This document shows positions 43,376 to 55,549 of a stretch of 64,000 nucleotides of DNA, one piece after another. The notes under the pieces were generated by a model. That model was not told where the DNA came from. It saw nothing but the letters and a program-made list of their open reading frames with translations, and ran no database searches. Where the stretch lies: positions 32,760,738 to 32,824,737 of the forward strand of contig NC_090996.1 of assembly GCF_041146395.1 (NCBI RefSeq), in the 5' to 3' direction. This DNA is from Eulemur rufifrons (lineage: Eukaryota; Chordata; Mammalia; Primates; Lemuridae). How positions within the stretch are numbered: the first letter of the stretch is position 1; each line of letters starts with the position of its first letter. The translations under genes were made by a program, and so were the position numbers.

Positions 43376-44479
43376 ATCTCCTTTGCTTTCCACGACGCCA
43401 ATCCCTGCACTGGGCCTGTGACTGTTGAATGAATGGATTTTGCCACAAATGGCGCCAAACATTTCCATCCCAGACAGGCAAAGGAAAGTAGGCATGAAGT
43501 TACAACAGACATCAGAGGAAAGGATGTGAGTCTGCTAAGCCACTCAGACTAGATCCCCCAAGGGACTGCTCCTCGGCTTCCAGGCAGCATGACTAGTTCT
43601 GGCGATCACAGCAGGAGAAAGTCCAGAACGAACAGCTCTCATCTAGAAAAATGTCTATAAGTTCCCCGGGAGCCCAGAAAATGGGCAACGTCTGAACCGA
43701 CAGCCAAAAGTGGAACTGCAGAGAAAGAAGATGGGGGTTTTATTTCTGTCAGTCTAAAGGCAGAATTCTTAACCTCGGATGTGGAAGTAACACGTGAGTA
43801 AATAATAAGTAAGTCACAAAACAGCAAGCAAATCGATGGGGACTATGAGGGAGATGATGCACTATTTGGAGGAAGATGCACCTTCTACGTTGGGGAGGCC
43901 TTTGGACCACCGTCCTGACCCACAGCCCCACAGAGGAGATGCACCTGGGTCCCACCAAAAGCAGAGCCGCCCCCCCCCCAAGGATTCAGGTGAAAGTGGT
44001 TTACTTGGGGGAGAACCCAGGACACTCTGTTGACAGATTGGGGACAGGGTATGACTATGGGAAAAGGAAGGCAGCTGATAGAAGTTTTGTTACCAACCAA
44101 GTTACCACGGTGAGCATCCCACAGCTAAAGTCAACTGAGCAAATGTGTAGAAGGCACAGCTCAGACTGGTCCCAGCCCGAGGGTGCAGGGGCTGGCATAT
44201 GCATTCGTAAAACCTCACCGGTCGCAACTGAGAGCGGCTCCCTGGAGGGTCTTAATTTCCAAGCGCTTCCAGCAAAGTGGGCATCGGTGGCCACAGCGAG
44301 CGTCAGGCAAAGGTGACCAGCAGGTGGAGGAGCAGCAAGGTCACTGGCAGCACCTGCTATAGAGCCCAAGCCGCAGTGGCCAGGAGGGTGCCAGGGTGGG
44401 GACGGGGAACTCCTGTGGCAGGTCCCAGGGGGGTCCGGATCCTCCCCCTTCCACAGTGCGGCTGAGAAGGCAGGTGGCT
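43376..44479. other. Non-genic unique DNA
   Basis: No exon or repeat recognised. A C-run lies at 43970-43979. The 146-codon plus frame at 43876-44316 has no domain. A one-mismatch CTCF core is at 44317-44328. Confidence 0.4.
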
Positions 44480-44705
44480 CTGCCTGGGCTCTGCAGACAG
44501 AGCCTGGTTAGAGTCCTGGCGTCGTTCTTCTGAGCTGCATAAGCTCAGGCAGGGAAATTGGCCTCTGGGAGCCTCGATGTCTTCATCTATAAAATGAGGA
44601 TAACAACAGTACCTTGTGGGATTGTTGTGAGACTTGAACAAAATTATGTATGTAAAGCTCTAAGCCTGACATATACTGAGGGCTCAAAAATGTTCACTTT
44701 AAAAT
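44480..44705 (+). repeat. MIR SINE
   Basis: Sense MIR nearly complete: 'cagacagagcctggttagag', 'ttcatctataaaatgaggat', 'gattgttgtgagacttgaac', 'tgtaaagctctaagcctgac'. Confidence 0.8.
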
Positions 44706-45160
44706 GTCATTAACCCCCATGTTTTTCTTACAAGGAAGGCAAGTCTGGACCTGAAGTTGGAGGGTCTGAGCCTTCCATGTGCGGCAGTGGTGGGGGTAGG
44801 AGGGAGGCTGCAGGTCAAGGAGTTGCAGCCACAGGGGAGCAGTCAGGGTCAAGGGCCCCGGGGTACGGCTGCACGTCGCTCTGCGGCCAGCTTAGCCACG
44901 AGAAGCTCCAAGTCTGACATCTGAAGCTGGTTGTGAATTAGAACATGAGGAAAATAAACCCCACAGCTTCCCTGCCGAAATCCCTCTTGCAAACTTCTAG
45001 CCATCTGGGAGGAGTGGGGAGGGGTCCAGCAGGTGGGGCCACCTTCTTCCCACCAAAACGTGCCTTGGGCTCTTTGCTGAGTCCCCAAGGCGCCCCCAGG
45101 AGGAGACAATCACTCTCCCCAAGCTCCCACCTAGCCAAGCCATGCAGGTCCCATGAGGGT
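44706..45160. other. Non-genic unique DNA
   Basis: No exon or repeat recognised. Confidence 0.4.
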
Positions 45161-45164
45161 GTTA

Positions 45165-45290
45165 CGCTGCTGGACGTTTAGTCTTAATTTTCAATTTTCT
45201 TGTTAATCATCAAGATGCAAATGACATTCCGGTGAGAGTCCAGGTTTGCAAATGTCACTTTTTACCCATCTCACCTTTAATTCTAGGATG
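45165..45290. promoter_or_regulatory. Candidate conserved non-coding element
   Basis: Repeat-free block with 'gtcttaattttcaattttct', 'tgttaatcatcaagatgcaa' and 'gatgcaaatgac' (an octamer-like word). It lies 4.9 kb upstream of the CpG island. Confidence 0.35.
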
Positions 45291-46289
45291 TGACTGGAAT
45301 CCTGCGTCTTTCTTGTCCTCCTCCTCGGATCACAGCAACGCCCCTCTTCCTCTACCGAAATGGCTCGCATACGGGGAGGCGTTTCTGAGGGGCTCTCCTG
45401 CACCCCAGCACCCAGTTTTTTTCTTCCTCCACTTCAAGCCAACTTGGTGAGCAGACATCTGCTAGAGAACAGGCACCAGACCTCAGTGTTCTCTAAACCA
45501 CTCCACCAGCCCTTCTCAGAGCATCCTGGGCACAGGGGCGTTTGTCTTGATTATCCAAATCTCCCCTCTGCTTGTTCTGAATGAATGGGCAGGCGCTCTG
45601 CCCCACTGTTTTCTGCCATGGGGTGCTGATCGCTGCAAGAGCCTTTACTACACATGCACACTGGCTCTCCCAGCAAAGACTCATCCCTGCCTTCTCCCTG
45701 GTAGGACGGCCCCATGAATTGCAGAGTTTAGAGAAGACAGCGTAAAAGGCAGCGCCCACAGGGCCTTTGTGTGTGAGAGACCCTGCTAGGGGGAGGGAGG
45801 TAGAGTCCCCCCCCCCCAACGCCAACCCCATCCTGTCTTCATAAGACAGCCTCGGACGGGGCCATGGGGCAGCCAGGGAAGTAAGAATAGCAAGTCCTAG
45901 AAGCTTCTAGACAGATCTGTAGCCAAGTACTTGGGGGCCCTCAGACCCTCACCATCTGACCATCACCAGAGCTTGAGCTTTAAGAGCTCATTTCTGTGGG
46001 TCACATTTTTCCCCCAAAAAAAAAATTCTATGTAACTTATAGTATGAAGGAGAGATTAAGATGGGTTTTTGTGGGCAAGGAGGTAAAACCCATAGTAGTT
46101 CACTGAACTCTTGAACCCTCTGCAATTATATGTGCTTATTTCCATTTTTCTGACAGGGAGATAAATTCAAATTTACAACGGGGTCTATGACCCTCAAAAA
46201 GGCAAAAACCACCAAACTGTGCATTTATTCCAATATTTAATATAACTTGATCTTGAATATGACCGAGGAAAGAAGGGGGAAACGTCATT
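45291..46289. other. Non-genic unique DNA
   Basis: A C-run is present at 45810-45819. No exon or confident repeat. Confidence 0.4.
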
Positions 46290-46475
46290 TTTTTCAGATG
46301 CCTACGCTGCACGGGGCACTTTCTGTGACCTCTGTCATCTCTTGCTTGTACCAATGAGATAACTATTATCATCAGGCCCATTTTTCAGATAAGGAAACTG
46401 AGGACGGAAGGCACAAGCGGACTCCCAGTGAAATCCAGTCGATGAAAGCCCCGTCTGCCCACTGCAGGGTCCTGC
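46290..46475 (-). repeat. MIR SINE
   Basis: Antisense MIR: 'gcacggggcactttctgtga', 'ttcagataaggaaactgagg'. Confidence 0.65.
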
Positions 46476-47144
46476 AGCGACCGACGCACAAATAGGTAAC
46501 AGGTGGGAGAGAAAGGTGTGCAGATGAGTTAAAGCTCATGTGGACACGGGGGTCCCCCAAGTAGGAGACTCGAGGAGGGGCAGATGGCTGAGGCTTAAAT
46601 ACCCTTTTCACAGGGGAGAGGGAAGGGGGGCTAGGGGTAATTTTAGGGGTAGTCAATGATTTTCAGGGGAAATGAGTGAGCCTGAGGAACAATGGCCTGG
46701 GACAAAGCTCCTCTGAGCTCGGGGGAAGTGAGGAAAGGGGAGGGCGGGACATGACAAAGGCCGTCCCAGGGCGCAGATGTCTCCAGGCGTCTCTCAGAAC
46801 AGACGGAAAGTCTGGGCGTGGCGAAGGCTTTTATTCTCTTCTCCGGTGGTTCATCTTTCCTGGTTATTTGGTGAGATTGCTGGGGGTGGGGGGGTCTTAA
46901 GACAATTGCATTTCTTCTGGAAAGAAGTTTCCTTAGATAAGAAAATTTCAGAAGGAATCCCTCCTTGCACTTGGGCAAAGAAAGACGATCAGAGAGACGG
47001 GCTGGGGGAAGGTCAGAGGGAGACGTGGGTTCCGAGGCTGATTTTTGAGGCCTTCCGACTTCAGTTCCCCGTGTTCAGCATGCCAGACCACCAGCCCTCG
47101 GGATACTGTTTTCTGAGCCCCAACAGTAATAATATTGGTGAAAT
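46476..47144. other. Non-genic unique DNA
   Basis: The 182-codon plus frame (46777-47325) ends inside a MIR and its microsatellite (poly-Ser), so it is not a gene. Confidence 0.4.
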
Positions 47145-47405
47145 ATTAATAATGATAGCTGATGCTTTTGAGAGCTTACTGTGTGTCAGGCTCTGTTCTA
47201 AACATTTTACGTGTATTAGTTCATTTCATCTTTTTTACAACCCATTGAGGTTGGTGGTATCATCATCATCCTCATCATCCTCCTCTTCCTCCTCCTCCTC
47301 ATCATCATCCCCATTTTACATATGAGGACGCTGAAGCTCTGAGAAGTTAAACAACTGGTCTGAGGTCACCCAGCTAGGCAGGGATGAAGCTGAGACTTGC
47401 ATCTC
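47145..47405 (-). repeat. MIR SINE with internal trinucleotide expansion
   Basis: Antisense MIR flanks ('actgtgtgtcaggctctgtt' left; 'ccattttacatatgaggacg' and 'gaggtcacccagctaggcag' right) enclose an ATC/TCC run at 47259-47310 where MIRs normally have a short 'tattattatcc' motif. The run supplies a poly-serine frame by chance. Confidence 0.8.
47259..47310. repeat. (ATC)n/(TCC)n microsatellite
   Basis: About 52 bases of mixed ATC and TCC repeats inside a MIR. Confidence 0.85.
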
Positions 47406-49329
47406 AATTGTCTGCCCCAAACCCATGCATACAATGTCTCAGGGACACCACCTTCCAGAACTCTCTGGTGATCACTATAAAATCAAGCAGACTTAGCTGC
47501 TTAGGACCAGCAAGGACCATGGTGTGTTCTGTAATAATACCAAGGTTAACATCAACAAAGGGCTTTATCCTTAGTTCTTTCATCTTCAGACACCAGTCAC
47601 CACCCAGGAGCTCTACGCCCACATTAGCAACAAAGCAAGAAGAAACCTCACCCAAGCCCATAGTCGGTGTCAGAAATTATTTTAACTCAGGTATGCCTGG
47701 CACCCGAGCTGGAGCCCTGAGGCAGGATGCAGACACATGCCCAGCATCTTATATTCCTGCATGGGGGTCCCAGCGCTCAGTGGAAGGCAGTAAGGTCCCA
47801 GAAGGTCCTCGTGGGCACAGAAGCCAGACAGCAAGCACCTGGTTACCTCCAAAGATTATACCAGAGAAAACCAAGCAGGCAACCATGGAGCTTGGGGGAT
47901 GCCCCTGATCATCAAAACAGAGTAGAAAATTCCCCGCCCCCCTTGGGCTAAACAAGAAGCCAAAGTCTCCTAAGATAGAAAAGAAGTGTCTTTCATCTTC
48001 CATCCCACAGAACGGCCAACCCCAGCACTGTGAGCGAGGCTAGGAGCCCCAGTGGGCAAGGATCCCTGTGTTTGTGCCCACCAATGCCACCCTGCTGATT
48101 TATGGGCATGAGTAAGGTACTACCCCAATCGATGCCTCCAACACATGTAGTAATAATAGTCCCTGTTCTTACACACATGCATACACGTGCACAGGTGCAC
48201 ACATGCACTGTTTGAGGATCCTGGGGAGGTGAACGGAAGTGCCAGCGAACAAATGTGTTATCTCCCCAACATGAACTTGTAGCATTTGGCCCCAGTCTAG
48301 GCAGGAGCCATCATTCCACTACTATCTGTGTGCAAACATCTTTTTTCTCTGTGTGTATATAGTTCTCTCTCTGTCTCTCCACCCCCTCACTCTCTCATAA
48401 CTACTCTTCTCTTCCTCCTAGAATTGCTCCTACTTTTATACATAAGCCCGGGTGACCCAGTTATGACCCTACCCACATGCCCCTTTTCTGGCTGGCAGGT
48501 TCTCTGCCTTCTGATCCCTTGCGGTGGGACTTGAACTTCAGCACCAAGGCCAGAGCCAATTCCCCTTTGCCTTCCAGGCGGTGGATGGATGACTGTGGGT
48601 TTCTGACTCCCACTTTCTCCCCATTCATCCCTCTCACTCTACCCTTCCTCCCCCCCCCCTTCTCATCCTCCTTCCTTCCCTCTCCTTTTCCTCCCCTCTA
48701 CTTAGTGCTGCTTGGGCAAACCTGTAATGATGTCAAAGTTGTGCCCAAGGAGGGACGTTTCTATGACAGATACAGGGACACCATCTAGCTGGCCAAGAAA
48801 ACAGCTTGTGCAGGTCCCGGCTGCCTGCACCACCTGGGGATACCTTGCCTTGGCTCTGGTGTCTGAATGATTTGGGCACCAAGCCCTGGAAAAGGGACAA
48901 AGAACCAAAAGGGTTAAATACTGAGGTCTACACTGTACACATCTGTCCCAAGGTGAACTAACTCCAAACAGGACATTTCCCATCCCAGTCCAGAGCAGGG
49001 AAAATGTTGGAGAATAGGTGGGCTAACAAGTAAGGATTCAGATTCCCACTGCCCAAGTTTCGCTACTCTCTCTCCCTCTTCCTTGCAACTAAGAAAGGCG
49101 AGTCTGTGTGGTGCACATCAGAGTGTGTGTGTGCTGTGTGTGCACATGTGCTGTAGGGGAGGCAGGAGGGTCACAGAGACGGGGAGGTGAACAAGCCTGG
49201 TAACAGGACGGGAGGCGGGCCAGACCAGCGTGAAGGCAGAATAAGCAACAGCAGACACGTATCCAACTGGGAAGAGCACCACTCATTTCCCTTGTGCAAA
49301 TAATTTAAAAAGAGATAACATTTCTGAGC
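47406..49329. other. Non-genic unique DNA with simple repeats
   Basis: Contains a CA/TG-rich patch at 48165-48210 and a pyrimidine tract at 48600-48705. The 174-codon plus frame at 47384-47908 has no domain. No exon is supported. Confidence 0.4.
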
Positions 49330-49500
49330 AATGGGTATGGCCATTGCTTTATATGCTACTTGCTTTATATGCATCCTGCCCTATAATCACAACAGCTCTA
49401 GAGGTGAGCACTGTTCCCATTACACAGCTGAGAACACCAAGGCTCAGAGAGACTGAGTAACTTGATCAGGGTCACACAGCTAGTACGTAACAGACATACA
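49330..49500 (-). repeat. MIR SINE
   Basis: Antisense MIR: 'gttcccattacacagctgag', 'aaggctcagagagactgagt', 'gatcagggtcacacagctag'. Confidence 0.75.
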
Positions 49501-49820
49501 CATGAGGATAAAATAAGCAAGAGCAACATGATTTAAAGAGTAGAGACCAGCCCTACTGGAGAAGTTAAATGAACAAGGGTACCCCAAGTTTATAGATTAT
49601 TTTTCCCTATCTTCCAATGTCTACAAAGAATTTTTACAAAGACAATACTGATGAGTTCTTCCCCCTGTGTACAAAGTACCAAAGGAAAGGAAAGTGACTT
49701 CCATTACAGCGTCTGTGGTTTTAGTTGGATAAATGCTAGGCCTTACTGTCAGGGCAGTTTTCATCTGTTTGGTTGGTTGGTTTGGTTTGGTTTTAAGCTG
49801 GAGCGTGGATTCGGTGGTGC
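49501..49820. other. Unique DNA with GGTT run
   Basis: A (GGTT)-type run lies at 49769-49793. No exon. Confidence 0.4.
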
Positions 49821-49935
49821 AGGCAGCACTGCCAAGGGAGCTGGGAGACTTGAATTTGAATTCTGGCTCTTCCGCTAGCTTGGGAGTCACCTTGGGCAAG
49901 CTGCCCCAGCTCTTTGGGTTGGAGCCACCTACCCT
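49821..49935 (+). repeat. MIR SINE fragment
   Basis: 'gacttgaatttgaattctgg', 'gagtcaccttgggcaagctg'. Sense core only. Confidence 0.55.
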
Positions 49936-50784
49936 TCTGCTGCCAAGAAGGAGGGGCTCCGACCGGGCTATCTGATGATCCCTCAGCTATGACATCAGCT
50001 TATGTTCCCAAAGGTGCAAGGCCTCCTTCCCTTCAAGAGCCAAAACAAAGGCAGCACCGGCCCACCTCATCTCCACCCAGGAGCTCAGGGAGCAGGGGCG
50101 TCCCCGGCCACGTTTGACATTGGTCCCCCAGGAAAATGCCTGCTGAGCCTGCACAGAACGCAAGCTGCCCCCCGTCCCCTCTGAAGCCAGCCACCGCCCG
50201 CCCCCCTTCAGGTGCTAATCCATCAGCTGGGTTTCCTGGGGAAACAGAGCTCACTCTTAAGCTCTCTTTTATGGCTTTTACCCAGAATTGATTTGAATAA
50301 ATCAGTCTAATGCTCTCTCTACAATGGAACCGATTGTAAAAGAGCTTTATTTGCTCAGCTTTGAAAGGCTGGAGCTGCCTTCTTCCCATGTGGGGACCGA
50401 TGGAGGAAAAGGAAGCACATGCAGTGAACTTGACAAAGGAGAATTCCTCAAAGTGGGGGGACAAAAAGCCCTCCCAGGGTTCCCCAGCAAAGGGAACACA
50501 CACCTGCAGGACCCACACCTGGAGAAGGAGGCCAGAGGTAACCAAATGAGATTGATCTTCTCCTAAAGTCGTTGCCTCGAGATGATACTGCTATGCTCAC
50601 CCAGAGGCTTCGGGAAGCAAGCCCGCCCTGAACTCTTCCGGCTCTCTCGTTCTCTGTCTCCTAGGACACAGCAAGAGCTAACCTCTCTTGGGCTTTTCCA
50701 ATTTTCCAGGCAGCGTATCAAGTCTCCAGGGCACCACCAATTCGATGATCCCAGCCATGGGGGCTTTTTATCCATTCTGCAAAT
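49936..50784. promoter_or_regulatory. Unique DNA with a candidate conserved block
   Basis: The block at 50215-50400 is repeat-free with 'tttggaataaatca'-like and 'cccagaattgatttgaataa', 'aaccgattgtaaaagagctt' words. The rest is featureless; opposite-strand frames of 114-170 codons overlap. Confidence 0.3.
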
Positions 50785-51022
50785 GCACCCAAAGTCCTGC
50801 CTACCCCAGGGCCTTTGCTTGTGCTGTTCCTGCTGCCTCTGTCCAACTCCTACACACACATCCATGTCCATAAGTTTGGCTCCTTCTCTTCCTTCATATC
50901 GCTTCTCAAATTCCACCTCCTCCTAAAGGTGTTCCCCAAACATCCCAGTATAAATTAGGTCCTCACTGTTAATCTCTCCAACCATCCTGTCCTTTTTCTC
51001 CTGCAGGACTTTATAGCATAGA
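50785..51022 (+). repeat. L2 LINE, left segment
   Basis: 'cccagggcctttgcttgtgc', 'tgttcctgctgcctctgtcc', 'tcctaaaggtgttccccaaa' give the L2 3' region, interrupted by a MIR and resumed at 51290. Confidence 0.7.
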
Positions 51023-51024
51023 AA

Positions 51025-51285
51025 CAAGATGGTGTCTTGCTTAGGGATGCAGGTTTGGGAGCCAGAGTCCTGAGGAATCCCTGGACTACTCCTCTGATTA
51101 GCTGTGGTCCTTGGACAAGTACTTAATAGTTCTGTGCCTCAGTTTTCTCACCTGTAAAATGGGAGTTATAAAAAGCACCCGCCTCTTGGAACTGCAGTAA
51201 GGATTAACTGGGATGACACCTGTAAAGTGTCTAGAAATGTGCCCGACATGTCGTACACACTCAACTTTGCTCCTGTTTCTGTTGT
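51025..51285 (+). repeat. MIR SINE inside L2
   Basis: Sense MIR nearly complete: 'ggtttgggagccagagtcct', 'tgcctcagttttctcacctg', 'taaggattaactgggatgac', 'gtaaagtgtctagaaatgtg'. It separates two collinear L2 pieces. Confidence 0.8.
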
Positions 51286-51289
51286 GACT

Positions 51290-51440
51290 GTGTGATTTCC
51301 ACCTGTCTCCCCGCTAGCCTGTGTGCCTCACGAGCAGACAGCCTGGTCTTCCTGATGGTCACAACAGCCCCAGGGCCAAGTTCAGTGCCTCGCACACATG
51401 GGTACCAAAAAAATATATTTGTTGAGTGAATGGAAATGTT
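51290..51440 (+). repeat. L2 LINE tail, right segment
   Basis: 'cacctgtctccccgctagcc', 'gccaagttcagtgcctcgca', 'tatatttgttgagtgaatgg' is the L2 end. Confidence 0.75.
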
Positions 51441-52194
51441 CTTTGTCTTGTTACGTTTGCTTCATACACATTTCAAGAAGAAAAGGGGGAAAAGGCACTG
51501 ATTTTTAACATTTTACAGGTGGACACACTAAAGCTGGAAACCTCGATTTAGCAAAGCCTGGCAGAGCAGGTGTCCAAACCAGGCCAGCACTTTTCCCACC
51601 GGAGGACAAGAAGCAGAACCTGGGACTGCTCCTTCTCCCTCTGGGGTCTGTGGGACTCCCCTGAGGTGCCTCCCAGCTCAGCTGAGGCCTCCACACGGTG
51701 GCAGCGAGGGTGACAGCTCAGCGCAGCACCCAGGAAGGAGGCATATGAGGCTGCCCACCCCTCCCAGGGGACCTCGATGAGTTACAACGACCAAGCCAAA
51801 AGCTCTGGCTGATGACGCACAGAGGCCACCAAGTCCATGATGCTGAGGCTGAGGACAGAGCCTCAGAAAGTCCCACTCTGTGCAGCAACGTGTGATCAGG
51901 CCCATCAGAGTGACCTACAGTTCGCCGAGTGCGGCCGGCCTTCCCTCCAGGGCGGTGCACTCGGAAGCGGTTTGACCTCCCCAATGGAGCACGGGCAGGG
52001 GCTCCATATTCCTTTGTCCACCGTTATTCCTGGTGCTCTTGGCAAAGACCTGCCTTGATAGCCATTTGCTGAGTGGTTGGGTAAATACGTGGATGGTTAA
52101 ATGAATCAAGAGCTGAATAAATGAATCACAGCAATAACGATAACCTGTGTTTGCCTGGCTTCATCCTTCCTCTCCGAACTCCTGATTTTATAAA
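51441..52194. other. Non-genic unique DNA
   Basis: A weak L2-like tail with 'gaataaatgaatcac' at 52010-52130. No exon. Confidence 0.4.
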
Positions 52195-52415
52195 CGTAGA
52201 TTATCACAACGGGTAACAGGACAGACTTTGAATCCAGCCCGTCTGTGTGACATTGACAAGTTATCTAACCCTTCTGTGCCTCAGTTTCCCCATCTACAAA
52301 ATGGAGGGGCTAATCCCTTCCTACTGGGACTGTGAGGTTCACTTGAGTTCATACATACACAGAGAGCACTCAGAGTGAGTGGGCAAAATAAGTGCTAATG
52401 GTTACTGTTACTGTA
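52195..52415 (+). repeat. MIR SINE
   Basis: Sense MIR: 'aggacagactttgaatccag', 'ctgtgcctcagtttccccat', 'ctacaaaatggaggggctaa'. Confidence 0.75.
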
Positions 52416-52629
52416 CTGGCTTTTCTCCATATGTTTATTATTTTCAGACTTATTTGATTTGCCTCTTGCTAGGAGCTTCCTTGGGCTCTTTTGGGGAAGA
52501 GGCAGAACACAGATCAATTTAATAAATGAGCTACTCAAATGTAACATTTACAGGGTGGACTTAATCTAACAGATTTTCTCCTAATAAAACACACTCGCAA
52601 ATTAAACTGTCTAATTTGGTAACATCTTT
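52416..52629. promoter_or_regulatory. Candidate conserved block
   Basis: AT-rich and repeat-free: 'cagatcaatttaataaatga', 'cgcaaattaaactgtctaat'. Weak support. Confidence 0.25.
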
Positions 52630-53165
<536 letters not shown>

Positions 53166-53329
53166 GGAGCAAAGTTTTATGCACCAGCATAGACAGATCT
53201 TCAGGACATTTTGTTTATGAAAAAAAAGAAGTTGCAGAATGTTGTATAGAGCATGACTCATTTGTGCTTCTAAATACACACGTACATATATGCAAACACA
53301 TACATGTACATACACATGCACACACATGC
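53166..53329 (+). mobile_element. L1 remnant and CA/TA-rich tail
   Basis: 'cttcaggacattttgtttat' and 'aaatacacacgtacatatat' continue the L1-type element split by the Alu, passing into a CA-rich tract. Confidence 0.45.
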
Positions 53330-53410
53330 AGTCATTATCGACATTTTACAGATGAAGAAACTAAGGCTCAGAAACCGAAGGTCTCAAGGCTAAGAAACGG
53401 CCACCTGCAC
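53330..53410 (-). repeat. MIR SINE fragment
   Basis: 'cattttacagatgaagaaac', 'taaggctcagaaaccgaag'. Confidence 0.65.
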
Positions 53411-53654
53411 TCTTACCCACTCTGCCTTGTGACGTGTTCGAGCACAACTTCAAGGAGCAAGTTATGCAGTTAAGGAGAAACTTACAAAGTCACAAGCGCT
53501 GCCACTGCACAGACCCCGGGGGGGCAAACCGGCTCTTCTTTCTAGGCCGGCTCTGTGTCTCGCTGTGCCTCTCTCCTTCCGAACTCAGCATCTGAAAAAA
53601 CGTTCTCTAAAAATCTGCCAGTCTCAAAAAAATAAAAAGATAAAAATACAAAAG
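53411..53654. other. Non-genic unique DNA
   Basis: No exon or repeat recognised. Confidence 0.4.
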
Positions 53655-54062
53655 TAAACAGCATGTGGTGTACACATGCACAGGGATATTATTCAACCTC
53701 AGAAAGGCATGGGATTCTGACACACGCTACACACGGATGAGCCTAGAAGACATTACGGTGGGTGCAATCAGCCAGACACGACAGGACAAATACTGCGTGA
53801 TTTCACTTACATCACGTACCTGGGGCAGTCAGATTCACACAGGCGGAAAGTAGAATGGCGGTTGGGGGAGGGGAGACTACAGAATCATTGTGTAACGGCA
53901 AAGGAGCTTCAGTTTGGGAAGATGAGAAAGTTCTGGAGCCAGACAGTGGTGATGGCTGCACAATGGGAACCTAATGTCACTGAACTGCACACTTAAAAAT
54001 GGCTAAAATGGTAAATTTCATGTTATGTATATTTTTCCACACGTAAAAAAAATTTAATGTGC
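53655..54062 (+). mobile_element. L1 3' end
   Basis: 'gggatattattcaacctcag', 'ggattctgacacacgctaca', 'gatttcacttacatcacgta', 'gtggtgatggctgcacaatg', 'aaaatggctaaaatggtaa'-like tail. Old L1M 3' end. Confidence 0.8.
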
Positions 54063-54579
54063 TATTCTCCTAAACTACATAGAAAATCCATGGAAATTCC
54101 CTGGGAAAAACCTGGGAGACATGGATTGGATCGAGGGTTAGTGACAGAAGAGGCCATGCTGTGAGTAGCACGGGCCGGCCCTGGTGAGATCACCCACCAC
54201 CCACCCCAGGGGTCCCCTGCCCTATCTCTCTACCTTTAACCTAGATCAGTTGGCCAAAACTCTACAGTTTTGATTTTCCTTGAGAAAACATTTCATCAAT
54301 GGATTCATGACAATCGTAAGTTACTTTCAGTCAAAAGACCGAAGGGTGATCTCATGACAACACTCACACCAGAGTCCCAGATTCACCCTCTCCCACTCGG
54401 AGCACATTTCCCACATGATAGGAACGTCCACCCTGGCACACAATCCTGGTTTGGAGCGGCATGAAGGATGTGTGTCTCCCCCTCGTGACACTGCCCTTGA
54501 GAGTTTAACACTGTGTCCCCCAAACCACACAAGTCCACTCAGTGATGGATGGACCCATACCTTCGCCCAAAACTATTTG
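54063..54579. other. Non-genic unique DNA
   Basis: No exon or repeat recognised. Confidence 0.4.
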
Positions 54580-54930
54580 AACCTTGTATTGGTTAGGATT
54601 CAAATCACAGGAAATCCAAACTCGAGCTGGCTCACTCCACAAGGAAACGTGTTTGCCCACACAACTGGCAGACCAGAGGAAGGACAGGCTCCGGGGGCTT
54701 AATTCCGCCAAGAGCCCAGGCTCCTTCCACATCTCTCCTCTGCCAACCTCAGTCTGTACTCCACCCTGAGGCCACGTCCTCTCCTGGTGGAAGGGCAGCT
54801 GTTACGGCATCTGGCGCTCCGTGTTCCTGTCTGGCAGGACGCAGAGACATCCTCTCCCCGCTGGCGTGAAATGGAAGTCCCTTCAGCATAACTAGATCTA
54901 CCCTAGGACACACTGGCCAGACGGATAATA
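54580..54930. mobile_element. Old interspersed repeat, family unsure
   Basis: 'attggttaggattcaaatca', 'gagctggctcactccacaag', 'ctcctggtggaagggcagct' resemble a widespread mammalian repeat that I cannot name. No gene. Confidence 0.35.
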
Positions 54931-54954
54931 GTCACCGGGGTAGTGACATGTATC

Positions 54955-55175
54955 AGGGGTCACCAAACTACAGTTTGCAGGTGAAATCCAGCCCACCACC
55001 TGGTTTTGTAAATAACGTTTTATTAGGACACAGCTGTGACTATTCACTCACAGATTGCCTCTGGCTGCTTTCTCACTGCAATGGCGGAGTTCGATGGTTG
55101 CACCAGAAACAATGTAGCCCACAAAGCCTAAAATAGTTACTATCTATCCCTGTACAGAAACAGTTTGGTGGCCCC
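54955..55175 (+). mobile_element. hAT-Charlie-type MITE
   Basis: 'gggtcaccaaactacagttt', 'gtaaataacgttttattagg', 'attgcctctggctgctttct', 'tgtagcccacaaagcctaaa', 'gtacagaaacagtttggtgg'. Same family as 34050-34258, opposite orientation. Confidence 0.8.
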
Positions 55176-55549
55176 TCTTAATCAGAAGAGGGAATGAGGG
55201 ATTTGGGGCAGTCAATCCGAATGCCCTCCACAAACCTGTTTATTGCTTTCAGCCAAGATCCCCTCTTAGACTAACAAGGTTCTATTAGTTTATTGCCCAC
55301 TGGGTGAAGTCGTGCTTCCCTTTTGTTTGCTCTAGTTTCTTTCTTTTTAAACTTCAAGAAATGTCCTTTAGTTCTCTCAATCCAGGATTAAGTGAATAAA
55401 TGTGTGTAAGTAACACACGGGCTTTGGAGTTAATAGCCGGGCCAGTAGTCGAGTGGTCGCATTAGGGTGAACATCTGATGCTACTGCTCCTCAAGTGTCC
55501 ACTCCCCTTTCTCTTGGCAAGGTCACCCCAATTTTCCTTTACGTCCTGT
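55176..55549. other. Non-genic unique DNA
   Basis: No exon or repeat recognised. Confidence 0.4.

Noticed and set aside
46777..47325. 182-codon plus frame with a poly-Ser end
   Set aside because: The poly-Ser comes from the ATC/TCC microsatellite in a MIR.
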